DNA of 53,100 nt from Chloroflexota bacterium (GCA_030447745.1 JAUJOH010000006.1:1-53100), one strand, 5' to 3'. Shown: positions 41,758 to 50,360, counted from the stretch's first letter. Made by a program: numbers and translations. The notes: generated by a model from the sequence alone, not told the origin.

Positions 41758-42987
41758 ATGCCGAAGTCCTACGCCGACCTCCTGCGGGAGGCCAGAGCCA
41801 CGGTCCCCGAGGTCACCCCCGCCGAGGTCGCCCAGATCCGCGAGACGCCGTCCACGAACGTGACCGTCGTCGACGTCCGCGAGGCGTCCGAGTGGGAGCA
41901 GGGCCACCTGCCCGGCGCCCAGCACATCAGCAAGAGCTACCTCGAGCAGCAGATCGAGGGCGTCGTGCCGGATCGCGACCGGTCCGTCGTCCTCTACTGC
42001 GCCGGCGGCGTGCGGTCGCTGTTCGCCGCCCAGACGCTCAGGGAGATGGGCTACTCGGACGTTCGCTCGATGAGCGGCGGGTTCCAGGCCTGGAAGACGC
42101 AGGGGCTGCCGTGGAAGATGCCGGCCGTCCTGCGCCCGGATCAGAAGCAGCGCTACAGCCGCCACCTGCTCATCCCGGAGGTCGGGATCGACGGTCAGGC
42201 GAAGCTGCTCGATTCGAAGGTGCTGCTCATCGGTGCGGGGGGGCTCGGCTCGCCGGCGGCGCTCTACCTGGCGGCTGCCGGCGTCGGGACGATCGGGATC
42301 GTGGACTTTGACGTGGTCGACGCCTCGAACCTGCAGCGACAGGTCATCCACACGACCGACAGGATCGGGGAGAAGAAGGTCGAGTCGGCGCGCAGGACGC
42401 TGACCGCGCTGAACCCGGACGTGACCGTGGTCGCCCATGAGGAGATGCTCGTCGCCGACAACGTCGAGCGGATCATCGCGGGCTACGACGTCGTGCTCGA
42501 CGGGACCGACACGTTCGAGACGCGCTACATCCTCAACGATGCCGCGGTCGCCGCCAACGTCGCGGTCGTCCACGCCAGCGTGTTCCGCTTCGAGGGTCAG
42601 CTGACGGTCTTCCAGCCGTACGAGGGCCCGTGCTATCGGTGCCTCTACCCGACCCCGCCGCCGCCCGAGCTGGCACCGGGCTGCTCGGTCGCCGGCGTGC
42701 TCGGGGTCGTGCCGGGGATCATGGGCCTCCTGCAGGCGAACGAGACGCTCAAGCTCCTGCTCGGCATCGGCGACACGCTGGCCGGCCGCCTGCTGCTCTT
42801 CGACGCGCTCGACGGCGCCTTCAGCGAGCTGAAGCTGAAGCGCGATCCCGCCTGCCCCGTCTGCTCCGACGCAGCGGTCGAGGCGCGCAAGGCGGGCCGC
42901 CCGCTCGCGGCCGCCTCGGTCGGCGGCGAGACGCCGTTCGTGCTCGGTGGCTCGTTGGCTTCGCCGGCCGAGGAGGCCCGGGCGTGA
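41758..42987 (+). CDS. Rhodanese-MoeB/ThiF fusion, sulfur-carrier adenylyltransferase
   Basis: The 409-residue protein begins with a rhodanese domain (residues about 20-120; catalytic C81 in YCAGGVRS). A MoeB/ThiF E1-like domain follows, with RYSRHLLIPEVGIDGQAKL, nucleotide loop LLIGAGGLGSPAA, FDVVDASNLQRQV and two zinc pairs (CYRC and CPVC). In mycobacterial MoeZ the rhodanese sits at the C terminus, so the order is reversed here. It should adenylate the CysO C-terminal glycine and then transfer sulfur to it. The GTG start of cysO overlaps its stop. Confidence 0.92.
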   Translation: MPKSYADLLREARATVPEVTPAEVAQIRETPSTNVTVVDVREASEWEQGHLPGAQHISKSYLEQQIEGVVPDRDRSVVLYCAGGVRSLFAAQTLREMGYSDVRSMSGGFQAWKTQGLPWKMPAVLRPDQKQRYSRHLLIPEVGIDGQAKLLDSKVLLIGAGGLGSPAALYLAAAGVGTIGIVDFDVVDASNLQRQVIHTTDRIGEKKVESARRTLTALNPDVTVVAHEEMLVADNVERIIAGYDVVLDGTDTFETRYILNDAAVAANVAVVHASVFRFEGQLTVFQPYEGPCYRCLYPTPPPPELAPGCSVAGVLGVVPGIMGLLQANETLKLLLGIGDTLAGRLLLFDALDGAFSELKLKRDPACPVCSDAAVEARKAGRPLAAASVGGETPFVLGGSLASPAEEARA

Positions 42988-43256
42988 CCGCGGTGCGGAT
43001 CCCGGCCGTCCTGCGTCCCGCTGTCGGCGGTGAGAAGGAGCTGGACATCGACGGTGCGACCGTCGGCGAGGTCGTCAACACGCTCGCCGAGCGGTTCCCG
43101 TCGCTGCGCGACCAGCTGCTCACCGGCGACGGGCAGCTGAACCGGTTCGTCAACGTCTACGTCAACGGCCAGGACGTCCGGTACCTGGACGGCCTCGGTA
43201 CGAAGGTCGAGCCGCGCGACGAGGTCCGGTTGCTGCCGGCGATGGCGGGCGGCTGA
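42984..43256 (+). CDS. cysO: CysO-like ubiquitin-fold sulfur carrier
   Basis: The 90-residue MoaD/ThiS-type protein ends in AMAGG, the Gly-Gly that becomes a thiocarboxylate. Its beta-grasp marks are VGEVVNTLAERFPSLRDQLL, RFVNVYVNGQDVRYL and EVRLLPAMAGG. The position between the MoeB-like enzyme and cysM, with mec after, identifies it as the sulfur carrier for cysteine synthesis rather than for molybdopterin or thiamine. It starts at GTG with a four-base overlap and ends two bases before cysM. Confidence 0.93.
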   Translation: MTAVRIPAVLRPAVGGEKELDIDGATVGEVVNTLAERFPSLRDQLLTGDGQLNRFVNVYVNGQDVRYLDGLGTKVEPRDEVRLLPAMAGG

Positions 43257-43258
43257 GC

Positions 43259-44320
43259 GTGGCGCTCGCGAAATCGGTCCGGCTCCTCGCCGAGGCGGAG
43301 CCGCAGGGTGTTCAGCCCGGGTCGCTCGCGGACGCCGCGCGCGTCCACGCGCACGCGCACGCGGTGCTCGCCCGGCACGGCGGCCGCTTCGAGGACATCC
43401 TCGACGCCATCGGGCACACGCCGCTGGTCGAGATCTCGCGCATGTCGCCGAGGCCGGACGTCCGCATCTTCGCCAAGCTCGAGATGCTCAACCCGACCGG
43501 CTCCCTCAAGGACCGGGTGGCGAAGTACCTGGTCGAGGATCTGGAGCGGCAGGGCCGGCTCGGACCGGACTCGATCATCCTCGAGCCGACGTCCGGCAAC
43601 ACCGGGATCGCGCTCGCGATGATCGGCCGGCGCAAGGGCTACCGGGTCGCGCTCGTCATGCCCGACAACATCACGAACGAGCGGCGGCAGATGGCGGCAC
43701 TCTACGGGGCGGAGGTGATCGACTCGCCCGGTGCGCTCGGCTCGAACGGCGCGATCGCGCTCGCCAAGCACCTGTGCGCCCGCGACGACCGGTTCGTCAT
43801 GCCGTATCAGTACGGCAATCCGGCCAATGCCCGTGCCCACGAGGAGACGACCGGGCCGGAGATCCTCGCCGACTGCCCGCAGATCGACGTGTTCGTTGCC
43901 GGCCTCGGGACGTCCGGGACGCTGATGGGCGTGGGGCGCTACCTCGAGCAAGCCAAGCCCGGCGTCCGGATCATCGCGGCCGAGCCGCTCCCGGGTGAGA
44001 ACGTCCAGGGTCTGCGATCGCTCGACGAGGGGTTCGTGCCCGAGATCCTCGATCCGTCGATGCTCGACGCCAAGTACCTCGTATCCAACCGCGACTCGCT
44101 GGCCGCGCTCCGCGACCTCGTCTTCAAGGAGGGGATCTTCGGCGGTCCCTCCTGCGGTGCCGTTCTCGTCGCCGCCGCGCGCGAAGCGCAGCGGATGGAG
44201 CGCGGGACGATCGTCGCGCTGCTCCCGGACGGCGGCTGGAAGTACCTGTCCGCCGGGACGTTCACGCGCGACTTCGACGAGATGGAGGCCGATCTCGAGG
44301 GCGGCGTCAACTGGTGGTAG
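43259..44320 (+). CDS. cysM: Cysteine synthase CysM, CysO-dependent type
   Basis: The 353-residue PLP enzyme has the Schiff-base lysine K84 in LNPTGSLKDRV, the substrate loop PTSGNTGIALAM, the glycine-rich GLGTSGTLMGVGRYL and the GGPSCGAVL block. It resembles mycobacterial CysM, which uses O-phosphoserine and CysO-thiocarboxylate and has a C-terminal lid; a C-terminal segment ending EGGVNWW could play that role. The N terminus carries about 42 extra residues before the conserved DAIGHTPLVEI. The order with cysO and mec supports the assignment. Confidence 0.92.
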   Translation: MALAKSVRLLAEAEPQGVQPGSLADAARVHAHAHAVLARHGGRFEDILDAIGHTPLVEISRMSPRPDVRIFAKLEMLNPTGSLKDRVAKYLVEDLERQGRLGPDSIILEPTSGNTGIALAMIGRRKGYRVALVMPDNITNERRQMAALYGAEVIDSPGALGSNGAIALAKHLCARDDRFVMPYQYGNPANARAHEETTGPEILADCPQIDVFVAGLGTSGTLMGVGRYLEQAKPGVRIIAAEPLPGENVQGLRSLDEGFVPEILDPSMLDAKYLVSNRDSLAALRDLVFKEGIFGGPSCGAVLVAAAREAQRMERGTIVALLPDGGWKYLSAGTFTRDFDEMEADLEGGVNWW

Positions 44321-44799
44321 GCGCCGCGGCGCCGGAGTCGCCGGGCAGCCACCCCGGGCCGGCCACGGTCGGGCTGCCGGCGCCGCTCGTCCAGGCACTG
44401 ATCGAGCACGCCCGGGCCGAGTACCCGAACGAGGCGTGCGGCCTGATCGTCGGCGATCGGCCGGCCGCGGATGGTGGCCGCGCCCTGCGCTGGGAGCCGA
44501 CGGCGAACCGAGCCGCGTCTCCGTACCGCTACGAGATCGACCCGGACGAGCTGCTGCGCCTGACGATCGCCACGGAAGAGGCGGGCGAGGTGTTCTGGGG
44601 GATCGTCCACTCGCACACCCACACGCCGCCGCGCCCGTCGCCGACGGACATCGGGCTCGCGTTCTACCCGGACGCGCTCTACGTGCTCGTCTCACTCTCC
44701 GGGGATGACGTGGACCGGACGTCCACGGCGCCCTCCGTCCGCGCCTGGCGGATCGTCGACGGCGCGGTGCACGAGGTGAAGCTGCGGGTCACCACGTAA
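44314..44799 (+). CDS. mec: Mec-type JAMM metallopeptidase releasing cysteine from CysO
   Basis: The 161-residue protein is a Mov34/MPN+ (JAMM) zinc peptidase. It shows the glutamate in YPNEACGLIVG and the HxH-x10-D zinc motif in HSHTHTPPRPSPTDIG. In mycobacteria Mec cuts the CysO-cysteine adduct to free cysteine and regenerate CysO. The GTG start overlaps the cysM stop by seven bases. It is the last gene of the moeB-cysO-cysM-mec unit. Confidence 0.92.
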   Translation: MVGAAAPESPGSHPGPATVGLPAPLVQALIEHARAEYPNEACGLIVGDRPAADGGRALRWEPTANRAASPYRYEIDPDELLRLTIATEEAGEVFWGIVHSHTHTPPRPSPTDIGLAFYPDALYVLVSLSGDDVDRTSTAPSVRAWRIVDGAVHEVKLRVTT

Positions 44800-46282
44800 G
44801 GCGCGATGGCGCCGATCGCGGTCGGCGCAACGGTCGCGCTCGGCTCCCGGAGCCGGCGACGCGGGACCCGCCACACGCCGTGGCGCGGCGATCGTGGCAT
44901 GGTGGCGGGGTGACAACGGACGCCCGTCCCGCCGCTCGCCTCCTTGACTTCGCACCGCTCGGCCTCGGTCTGGTCGCGCTCGCCGTGGCGACGGCGTTCG
45001 GGTGGGACGCCCGATTGGTCGATGTGGTCGTCACTCCGCCGGCCGCGGTGCGGGCGGTGCTCGTGGGGGTGGCGGTCGTCGGCGGCGTCGCGCTCCTGAC
45101 GGCCGGCCTCCGGCGGATCGGTGCCGAAGCCGCAGATCGGTCCAGACCGCCCGACCTGCCGACGATGGTCCGCGGCGTCCGACTCGTCTTCCTTGCCGTG
45201 GCGCTGTTCGCCGCGTCGGTCGGCTGGGCCGTCGGCCACCCGCTGCCGATCGTCATCGCGCTGATCATCGCCGGCGTCGATATCGTCGAGACGTCGTTCC
45301 TCCTGCTCGTCGTGCGAACTCGCCGCGCCCGCTGACCCCAGCTCCGGACCCGCGGCTCCGGTGCGGCGATCGGTCGTTGGCGCGGCGGGCGCTCGAGGTT
45401 GGCGCGGCGGGCGACCCGGCGTGGCGGGGGGCGGGCGGGGGGAGCGGCCGCAGCCGCGCGGAGGACGAGGATAGCGATGCCTCGGTCGGCGTGGCCGCGG
45501 CCGCGCGGCCAGCGCCGGCAGCGCGTGGCTCCCAGGCCGAGGCGCGCGCCGGCCAGAGCCGGCAGCGGTGGCTCGAGGAAACTCGAGCGGAGGGTCGGCC
45601 AGGCGGACTCCCCGAACACGTCCCGCGGTGGTCCATCGAGGACGACCCGGCCCTGCCGCATGACGACGACCCGCTCGAACTTCTCAGCGACGAACGCCAT
45701 GTCGTGGCTGATCGCGATGACGGTCCGGCCGGCGTCGCGGAGCGCGCCGACGATCGCGCGGACCCGCGCCACGCCCCGCGCATCCTGGCCGGTGGTCGGC
45801 TCGTCCAGGACCACGACGGGGCTCCGCATGGCGAGGATCGAGGCGAGCGCAAGCAGCTTCCGGCGCGAGTAGCCGAGGTCGTACGGGTTCGTCTCGGCGT
45901 CGCCCTCGAGCCCCGTCGCGGTCAGCGCCTCGTCGACCGCCGTCCGCACGTCGCCGTCCGCCATCCCGAGGTTCCGCGGGCCGAATGCCACCTCGGCCCT
46001 CACGGACCCGGCGAAGATCTGGCGGTCCGGGTCCTGGAACGCGAGTCCGACGATCGCGGCCAGCTGCGCGACCCGGCGCCCGGCCGCGTCGACGCCGCCG
46101 ACCAGGACGCGACCCTCCGTCGGCCGGAGCAGCCCGTTGAGATGGCGGACGAGGGTCGACTTGCCGGAACCGTTCTGACCGATGATGGCGACGGTCTCCC
46201 CGTCGCGGATGGACAGCGACACGCCGTCCACGGCGCGGGTCCCGCCGGCGTAGACGTGGACGAGGCCGTCGACCTCGATCAT
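44789..46282 (-). CDS. ECF transporter ATPase (second EcfA), reading frame overruns
   Basis: Residues 1 to about 245 form a complete energy-coupling-factor ATPase: Walker A GQNGSGKST, FQDPDRQIFAGSV (Q-loop), Walker B VVVLDEPTTGQD and switch AISHDM. The ABC signature is non-standard (LGYSRRKLLALAS instead of LSGGQ). After about 45530 the frame loses coding character and stays open to 44789, crossing the plus-strand gene at 44910-45335. The true end is thus probably near 45400-45530, with a stop lost by a frameshift. The start overlaps the other EcfA gene by four bases. Confidence 0.75.
   Translation of the reverse strand: MIEVDGLVHVYAGGTRAVDGVSLSIRDGETVAIIGQNGSGKSTLVRHLNGLLRPTEGRVLVGGVDAAGRRVAQLAAIVGLAFQDPDRQIFAGSVRAEVAFGPRNLGMADGDVRTAVDEALTATGLEGDAETNPYDLGYSRRKLLALASILAMRSPVVVLDEPTTGQDARGVARVRAIVGALRDAGRTVIAISHDMAFVAEKFERVVVMRQGRVVLDGPPRDVFGESAWPTLRSSFLEPPLPALAGARLGLGATRCRRWPRGRGHADRGIAILVLRAAAAAPPARPPPRRVARRANLERPPRQRPIAAPEPRVRSWGQRARRVRTTSRRNDVSTISTPAMISAMTIGSGWPTAQPTDAANSATARKTSRTPRTIVGRSGGLDRSAASAPIRRRPAVRSATPPTTATPTSTARTAAGGVTTTSTNRASHPNAVATASATRPRPSGAKSRRRAAGRASVVTPPPCHDRRATACGGSRVAGSGSRARPLRRPRSAPSRLTW
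44910..45335 (+). CDS. Four-helix membrane protein of unknown function
   Basis: From GTG 44910 the product has 141 residues and four hydrophobic segments (LGLGLVALAVATAFGW, AVLVGVAVVGGVALLTAGL, LVFLAVALFAASVGWAVG and IVIALIIAGVDIVETSFLLL). The frame also opens at 44880. No family is recognised. It is convergent with the ECF ATPase, whose reading frame runs over it on the other strand; the hydrophobic pattern makes this gene the real one in the overlap. Confidence 0.65.
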   Translation: MTTDARPAARLLDFAPLGLGLVALAVATAFGWDARLVDVVVTPPAAVRAVLVGVAVVGGVALLTAGLRRIGAEAADRSRPPDLPTMVRGVRLVFLAVALFAASVGWAVGHPLPIVIALIIAGVDIVETSFLLLVVRTRRAR

Positions 46283-47085
46283 CGGAGGACCGCCTCGAGC
46301 GCACGGGGGTCGCCGCCCGCGTGCGCGACCGCCCGGGTCAGCCGGACCCGCGCCGGTGGCTCGACGCCCAGCTCCCGGAGCTCTGGATCGTCCAGCACAC
46401 CGCCGGCCGAGCCATCCCGAACGACGCGGCCGGCGTCGAGCACCACGATCCGGCTGCACAGCCGGTCGAGGAGATCGGTCTTGTGCTCGGCCACGAGCAG
46501 GGACGTGCCTCTCGCTGCGAGCGCCTCGAGCGCCTCGCCGACGAGCCGCGTGCCCTCTGGATCGAGCTGCGCCGTCGGCTCGTCGAGGATCACGTGGCGG
46601 GGCCGCATCGCCAGCAGCGACGCGATCCCGACGAGCTGGGCCTGACCTCCCGACAGCCGCTGCGGATCGCGTTCGACGATCGCCTCGAGCCGGAGGCGCG
46701 AGATCGCGTCGCGCGTCCTGGCGACCGTCTCGACGACCGGCAGTCCCAGGTTCATCGGGCCGAGCGCGATCTCCTCGAAGACCGTTGCCGCGATCCCGGA
46801 ACGCTGGGTATTCGGGTTCTGAAAACCGATCACCACCCGCTCCGCGAGCTCGAACGTGCGGAGGCCGGCGGCGGTCGTCCCGTCGAGCGTCAGCGTGCCC
46901 TTGAGCTCGCCGCCGATCGATGCCGGCGCGAGCCCGGACGCGACGAGGCAGAGCGTCGACTTCCCGGAATCGTTCGGACCGACGAGACCGACGATCTCGC
47001 CGTCGCCGACGCGCAGGCTCACCTCGTGGAGGACCGGCCTGGCGTACCCGGCGTACCGGTACGTGGCCCCGTTCAGCTCCAGCAT
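46279..47085 (-). CDS. ECF transporter ATPase (first EcfA)
   Basis: The 268-residue ATPase has Walker A GPNDSGKST, Q-loop IGFQNPNTQRSGIAATVFEE, a standard signature RLSGGQAQLVGIAS, Walker B HVILDEPTAQLDP and switch LLVAEHKTDLL. It pairs with the following ATPase to power the T and S membrane components. Its ATG overlaps the EcfT stop by one base (TGATG), and its stop overlaps the second ATPase start by four. Confidence 0.9.
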   Translation of the reverse strand: MLELNGATYRYAGYARPVLHEVSLRVGDGEIVGLVGPNDSGKSTLCLVASGLAPASIGGELKGTLTLDGTTAAGLRTFELAERVVIGFQNPNTQRSGIAATVFEEIALGPMNLGLPVVETVARTRDAISRLRLEAIVERDPQRLSGGQAQLVGIASLLAMRPRHVILDEPTAQLDPEGTRLVGEALEALAARGTSLLVAEHKTDLLDRLCSRIVVLDAGRVVRDGSAGGVLDDPELRELGVEPPARVRLTRAVAHAGGDPRALEAVLR

Positions 47086-47924
47086 CAGGGCAGCGCCGGG
47101 AACGTGCCGGTCAGCCGCATGACGATCGCCGCGCCGAGCAGCGTGAGCATCAGAATCCGCACCGCGACCTGCGCCCGCGTGTCAGCGATCCGCCACAGCA
47201 GGTGCCGGCGGCCCGGCCGCCCGAACGCCCGGACCTCGAGGGCCAGGCTCCGCTCCTCGACCTCCGTGAGCGACGACACGACGACCGGCCCGGCAAGCGG
47301 CAGCACTCCCCGGAGGCGCGCGCGGAGGCTGCCCTCCGTGTCGAGGCCGCGCGCCCGCTGGGCGCTGGCGATCACGCCGGCGCGCTCGACCATCGCCGGA
47401 ACGGCCTCGAGCGTCGCGGCGGCCACGAAGGCGAAGCGCGGCGACAGACCTCGCCGTTCGAGGTCCAGGACGAAGCTGCGCGGCTCGGTCGTCAGGCCGA
47501 ACAGCCCGATGGACGTCGAGATCGCCAGCAGGCGGACGAGGGTCTGGCCAGCGAAGTCGACGCCCTCCAGCGTCGCGTCGAACGGTCCGATCTGGAAGAG
47601 CACGGTGGACCCGGCTCGCGTGAACACGCTCACGAGGACGACGGAGATCGCGATGGGCAGTGTCAGCAGCAGCGAGACGCGGAGCAATCGGCGGGCGACT
47701 CCGGCGACGACGGCCGCCGGCAGCACGGCCAGGACGATGATCGCGAGGGGACCGATGTAGCCGCCGATCACGAACGCGCCGACCGATTCCACCGTCGCCG
47801 CGACGGCCTTGGTGAGCGGGTTGAGCCGGTGGTACGCGGTCGGTGCCGGGGGCGCGAGCCGGGCGAGGAACGCGGCGTCGTCGGGCGCGAGGACCGCGGC
47901 GCCGCCGGTTGTCGCTTGGTCGAT
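47085..47924 (-). CDS. ecfT: ECF transporter transmembrane component EcfT, apparent ATC start
   Basis: The membrane protein of about 279 residues has several hydrophobic helices and the EcfT coupling region with LVRLLAIS and the Arg-rich ARGLDTEGSLRARLRGVLPL. The conserved N-terminal segment AYHRLNPLTKAVAA lies upstream of the first standard start (GTG 47792). The frame extends to the stop of the S-component gene without any ATG, GTG or TTG. An ATC at 47924 sits seven bases after GGAGGG and would begin the protein at IDQATTGGAAV. Either ATC is used or an ATG has been changed or misread. Confidence 0.8.
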   Translation of the reverse strand: MDQATTGGAAVLAPDDAAFLARLAPPAPTAYHRLNPLTKAVAATVESVGAFVIGGYIGPLAIIVLAVLPAAVVAGVARRLLRVSLLLTLPIAISVVLVSVFTRAGSTVLFQIGPFDATLEGVDFAGQTLVRLLAISTSIGLFGLTTEPRSFVLDLERRGLSPRFAFVAAATLEAVPAMVERAGVIASAQRARGLDTEGSLRARLRGVLPLAGPVVVSSLTEVEERSLALEVRAFGRPGRRHLLWRIADTRAQVAVRILMLTLLGAAIVMRLTGTFPALP

Positions 47925-47927
47925 CGG

Positions 47928-49007
47928 CTAGCCCTCCGACAGCCCGACGGCCGCCTCGCCCTGCGGGAAGCGGGCGACGAACCGGCGGCTGAGGGCGCCG
48001 AGGATCGCGAACACGAGGAAGAAGGTCAGGGTCTTGTCGATCGGGTCGGACAGGAGCCCCTGCTTGAGAACCGCCTCGCGCAGCGAGCTGCCCGCCTGCT
48101 GGAAGGCCGCCACGAGGATGTCCGTGCCGGACCCGGTGACGCCGCCGAAGACGATCGACGAGATCGGCGCCGAGATGATCGCGGACACGATGCCGACCAC
48201 GAGGCCGGCCACGAACACGTAGGCAGCGCCGAGGTCCCGCTTGATGAAGAGCAGAGCGAGTAGGCCGACGACCGCGCCGATGACCAACAGCGCGACGAGC
48301 CAGCCGAGGATCACGAAGACGGGATCCGGCGCGGCCGCGCCCTCAGCGGGTGGCGCGAAGAAGGAGATCTGGCCACTGCTGTAGAACGGCACGAAGCCGT
48401 AGAACCCGATGATGGCGACGATCGCAACGACGACGATCGCGCCGATCGCCAGCCGCGCAGGCGGCGTGTTCGGTCGGCTCCGGAAGAAGCCCAGCCGGCC
48501 GAAGATCCCGGCCAGCAGCCCGATCTCCACCGCCACGATGAAGAAGGGCGCCGCGTAGTCCGAGTGGAACGGCGCCGGCAGGACGTACGTCCAGATCAGG
48601 TTCGCGAGGCCTCCCGTGACGGCGCCGGCGATCGGTCCCGCCAGGACGCCAACCAGGATCGTGCCGATCGAGTCGAGGTAGATCGGGACCTTGAGTGCGG
48701 CGGCGACGGTCTGGCCGAGGACGATGTTGATCGCGATCGCGATCGGGATCAGGACGATCGTCCGAGTGTCGAACTGGCGGGTGATCGAGTCGAGCCGACG
48801 CGTCTGCGCGTACTCCGTCGCGGCATAGGCGATGAGGCCGGCCAGCAGCGCCACGAAGAGAATCGCGATGATCGTGTTCTGGGCGGCGATCAGACCGGTA
48901 TTCGGATCCGCGGTCACGTCGAGGGTTCCGGTGACGTTGATTCCGGCGACGAGCACGACGAAGAATGCGACCAGCCCGACGATTGCACGCACCCAGGTCT
49001 GCGACAT
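47928..49007 (-). CDS. ECF transporter S component (substrate-binding)
   Basis: The 359-residue membrane protein is longer than a typical S component (about 200). An N-terminal pair of helices precedes the ECF-type core IAINIVLGQTVAAALKVPIY and SIGTILVGVLAGPIAGAVTG, which resembles vitamin and nucleoside-type S units. A long non-hydrophobic insertion (SSGQISFFAPPAEGAAAPDP) separates later helices. The adjacent nucleoside hydrolase suggests a nucleoside or nucleobase substrate, but that is inference. It heads the ecf operon. Confidence 0.8.
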   Translation of the reverse strand: MSQTWVRAIVGLVAFFVVLVAGINVTGTLDVTADPNTGLIAAQNTIIAILFVALLAGLIAYAATEYAQTRRLDSITRQFDTRTIVLIPIAIAINIVLGQTVAAALKVPIYLDSIGTILVGVLAGPIAGAVTGGLANLIWTYVLPAPFHSDYAAPFFIVAVEIGLLAGIFGRLGFFRSRPNTPPARLAIGAIVVVAIVAIIGFYGFVPFYSSGQISFFAPPAEGAAAPDPVFVILGWLVALLVIGAVVGLLALLFIKRDLGAAYVFVAGLVVGIVSAIISAPISSIVFGGVTGSGTDILVAAFQQAGSSLREAVLKQGLLSDPIDKTLTFFLVFAILGALSRRFVARFPQGEAAVGLSEG

Positions 49008-49063
49008 CTCTCCCTCCGTGTCGTCCGGATCGGCGGCAGCTGACGGCGACTGAACCCTCGCCG

Positions 49064-50122
49064 CTAGCGTGCCACGTTCGCGTGTTCGGCCGCCAGTCCG
49101 CCGACCCGCTCGACGAAGCGATCCAGGAACGTCGCGGCGTCCGCGTCGACCGCGACGTCAAGGTTCGGTGCCCGGCCCCAGACCCGCCGCCAGTCGGTGA
49201 CCGTCTCTCCGGTCGTCAGGCTGCCGCCGAGCTCCACGTCGACGGTCAGCGCCTCCGTCCGCACCAAGCCAGGATCGAGCGCCGCGGCAACCGCCAGCGG
49301 GTCGTGGATGAAGGCGCCGTAGAAGCCGTCGTAGCGGCTGTGGAACTCCATGTAGAAGCGGAGCGCATCGGCGACGAAGCGGATGACGGGGTTCGAGGCA
49401 ACCGAGCCGGCCGCATGCGCCAGGTCCTCGCCGCGCTCGACCGAGAGCAGGTCGTCCGGCGTCGAGCCAGCCCGCCGTGCGAGGGCGACCACGTGCTCCG
49501 GCGTGATCTTCGCCCGCTCGGTGACGTCGAGCCCGAGCGCGGTCGGGCGCCCGTGGCCATGGGTCTCGGCAGAGGCCGTCCAGGCGGCGAACGCGACCTT
49601 CGCCGCGTCCGGGTCGACGTGGACGTTCCACTCCGTCGTGGGCGCGGTGTTCCCCGGTGACCGGTACGAGCCGCCCATGAGCACCCAGCGCGCGAAGAGG
49701 CGCGGCAGTTCCGGCTCGCGGAGGAGGGCGACCGCGAGGTTCGTCAGCGGCCCGAGCGTCACGAGCGTGACTTCGCCCGGCCTCCGCCGTGCCTCGTCGA
49801 TCAGCAGGTCGACGGCGTGACGGTCGCTCAGCGGCCACGCGGGCGCGGGGAGGTGCGCGTAGCCCAGGCCGTTCGCGCCGTGCGTCTCGGGGGCCACCTC
49901 GAGCGCGCGGACGAGCGGCCGTTCCCGCCCCAGAGCCACCTCGACGTCGTCGCGACCGACGAGCTCGAGCACGGCACGGGTGTTCGTGGCCACCTGGGCC
50001 GCCCCGATGTTGCCGCCGACGCAGGTCACGGCGACGATCTCGGCCTCTGGCGAACCGCAGGCGTACAGGAGCGCCATGGCGTCGTCGATCCCGGTGTCGA
50101 CGTCGAGGATGAGGCGGGTCAT
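49064..50122 (-). CDS. Nucleoside hydrolase, IUNH family
   Basis: The 352-residue enzyme splits ribonucleosides into base and ribose. The calcium-binding DVDTGIDDAMAL motif is at the N terminus, with VTLGPLTNLAVAL, WVLMGGSYRSPGN, EWNVHVDPDAA and HDPLAVAAALDP completing the active site. ATG 50122 was chosen over an upstream frame start because homology begins directly with TRLILDVDTG. It is probably cotranscribed with the ECF transporter, coupling uptake and cleavage of nucleosides. Confidence 0.93.
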   Translation of the reverse strand: MTRLILDVDTGIDDAMALLYACGSPEAEIVAVTCVGGNIGAAQVATNTRAVLELVGRDDVEVALGRERPLVRALEVAPETHGANGLGYAHLPAPAWPLSDRHAVDLLIDEARRRPGEVTLVTLGPLTNLAVALLREPELPRLFARWVLMGGSYRSPGNTAPTTEWNVHVDPDAAKVAFAAWTASAETHGHGRPTALGLDVTERAKITPEHVVALARRAGSTPDDLLSVERGEDLAHAAGSVASNPVIRFVADALRFYMEFHSRYDGFYGAFIHDPLAVAAALDPGLVRTEALTVDVELGGSLTTGETVTDWRRVWGRAPNLDVAVDADAATFLDRFVERVGGLAAEHANVAR

Positions 50123-50360
50123 CGCCGCCCGATCGTAGCGCGGCGGGCGGCCGGAGAACCGCCGCCTGCCGCGCTCAGTCTCACTGAGCGGTTCCCGCAC
50201 AAGCGAGCGTGATCCCGGCCCCTAGATGCACCCTGGCCGCCGCGGCACGCTCGCACGTCGCGGAGCCGCTGAGCGTGGATGAGCGGCGCCCGCCCCCGAC
50301 TTCGCCCGCAAGGCCGGACGGGGAGGGTAAATCGGGCGGACGCGCAGTAGGCTCCCCGAC

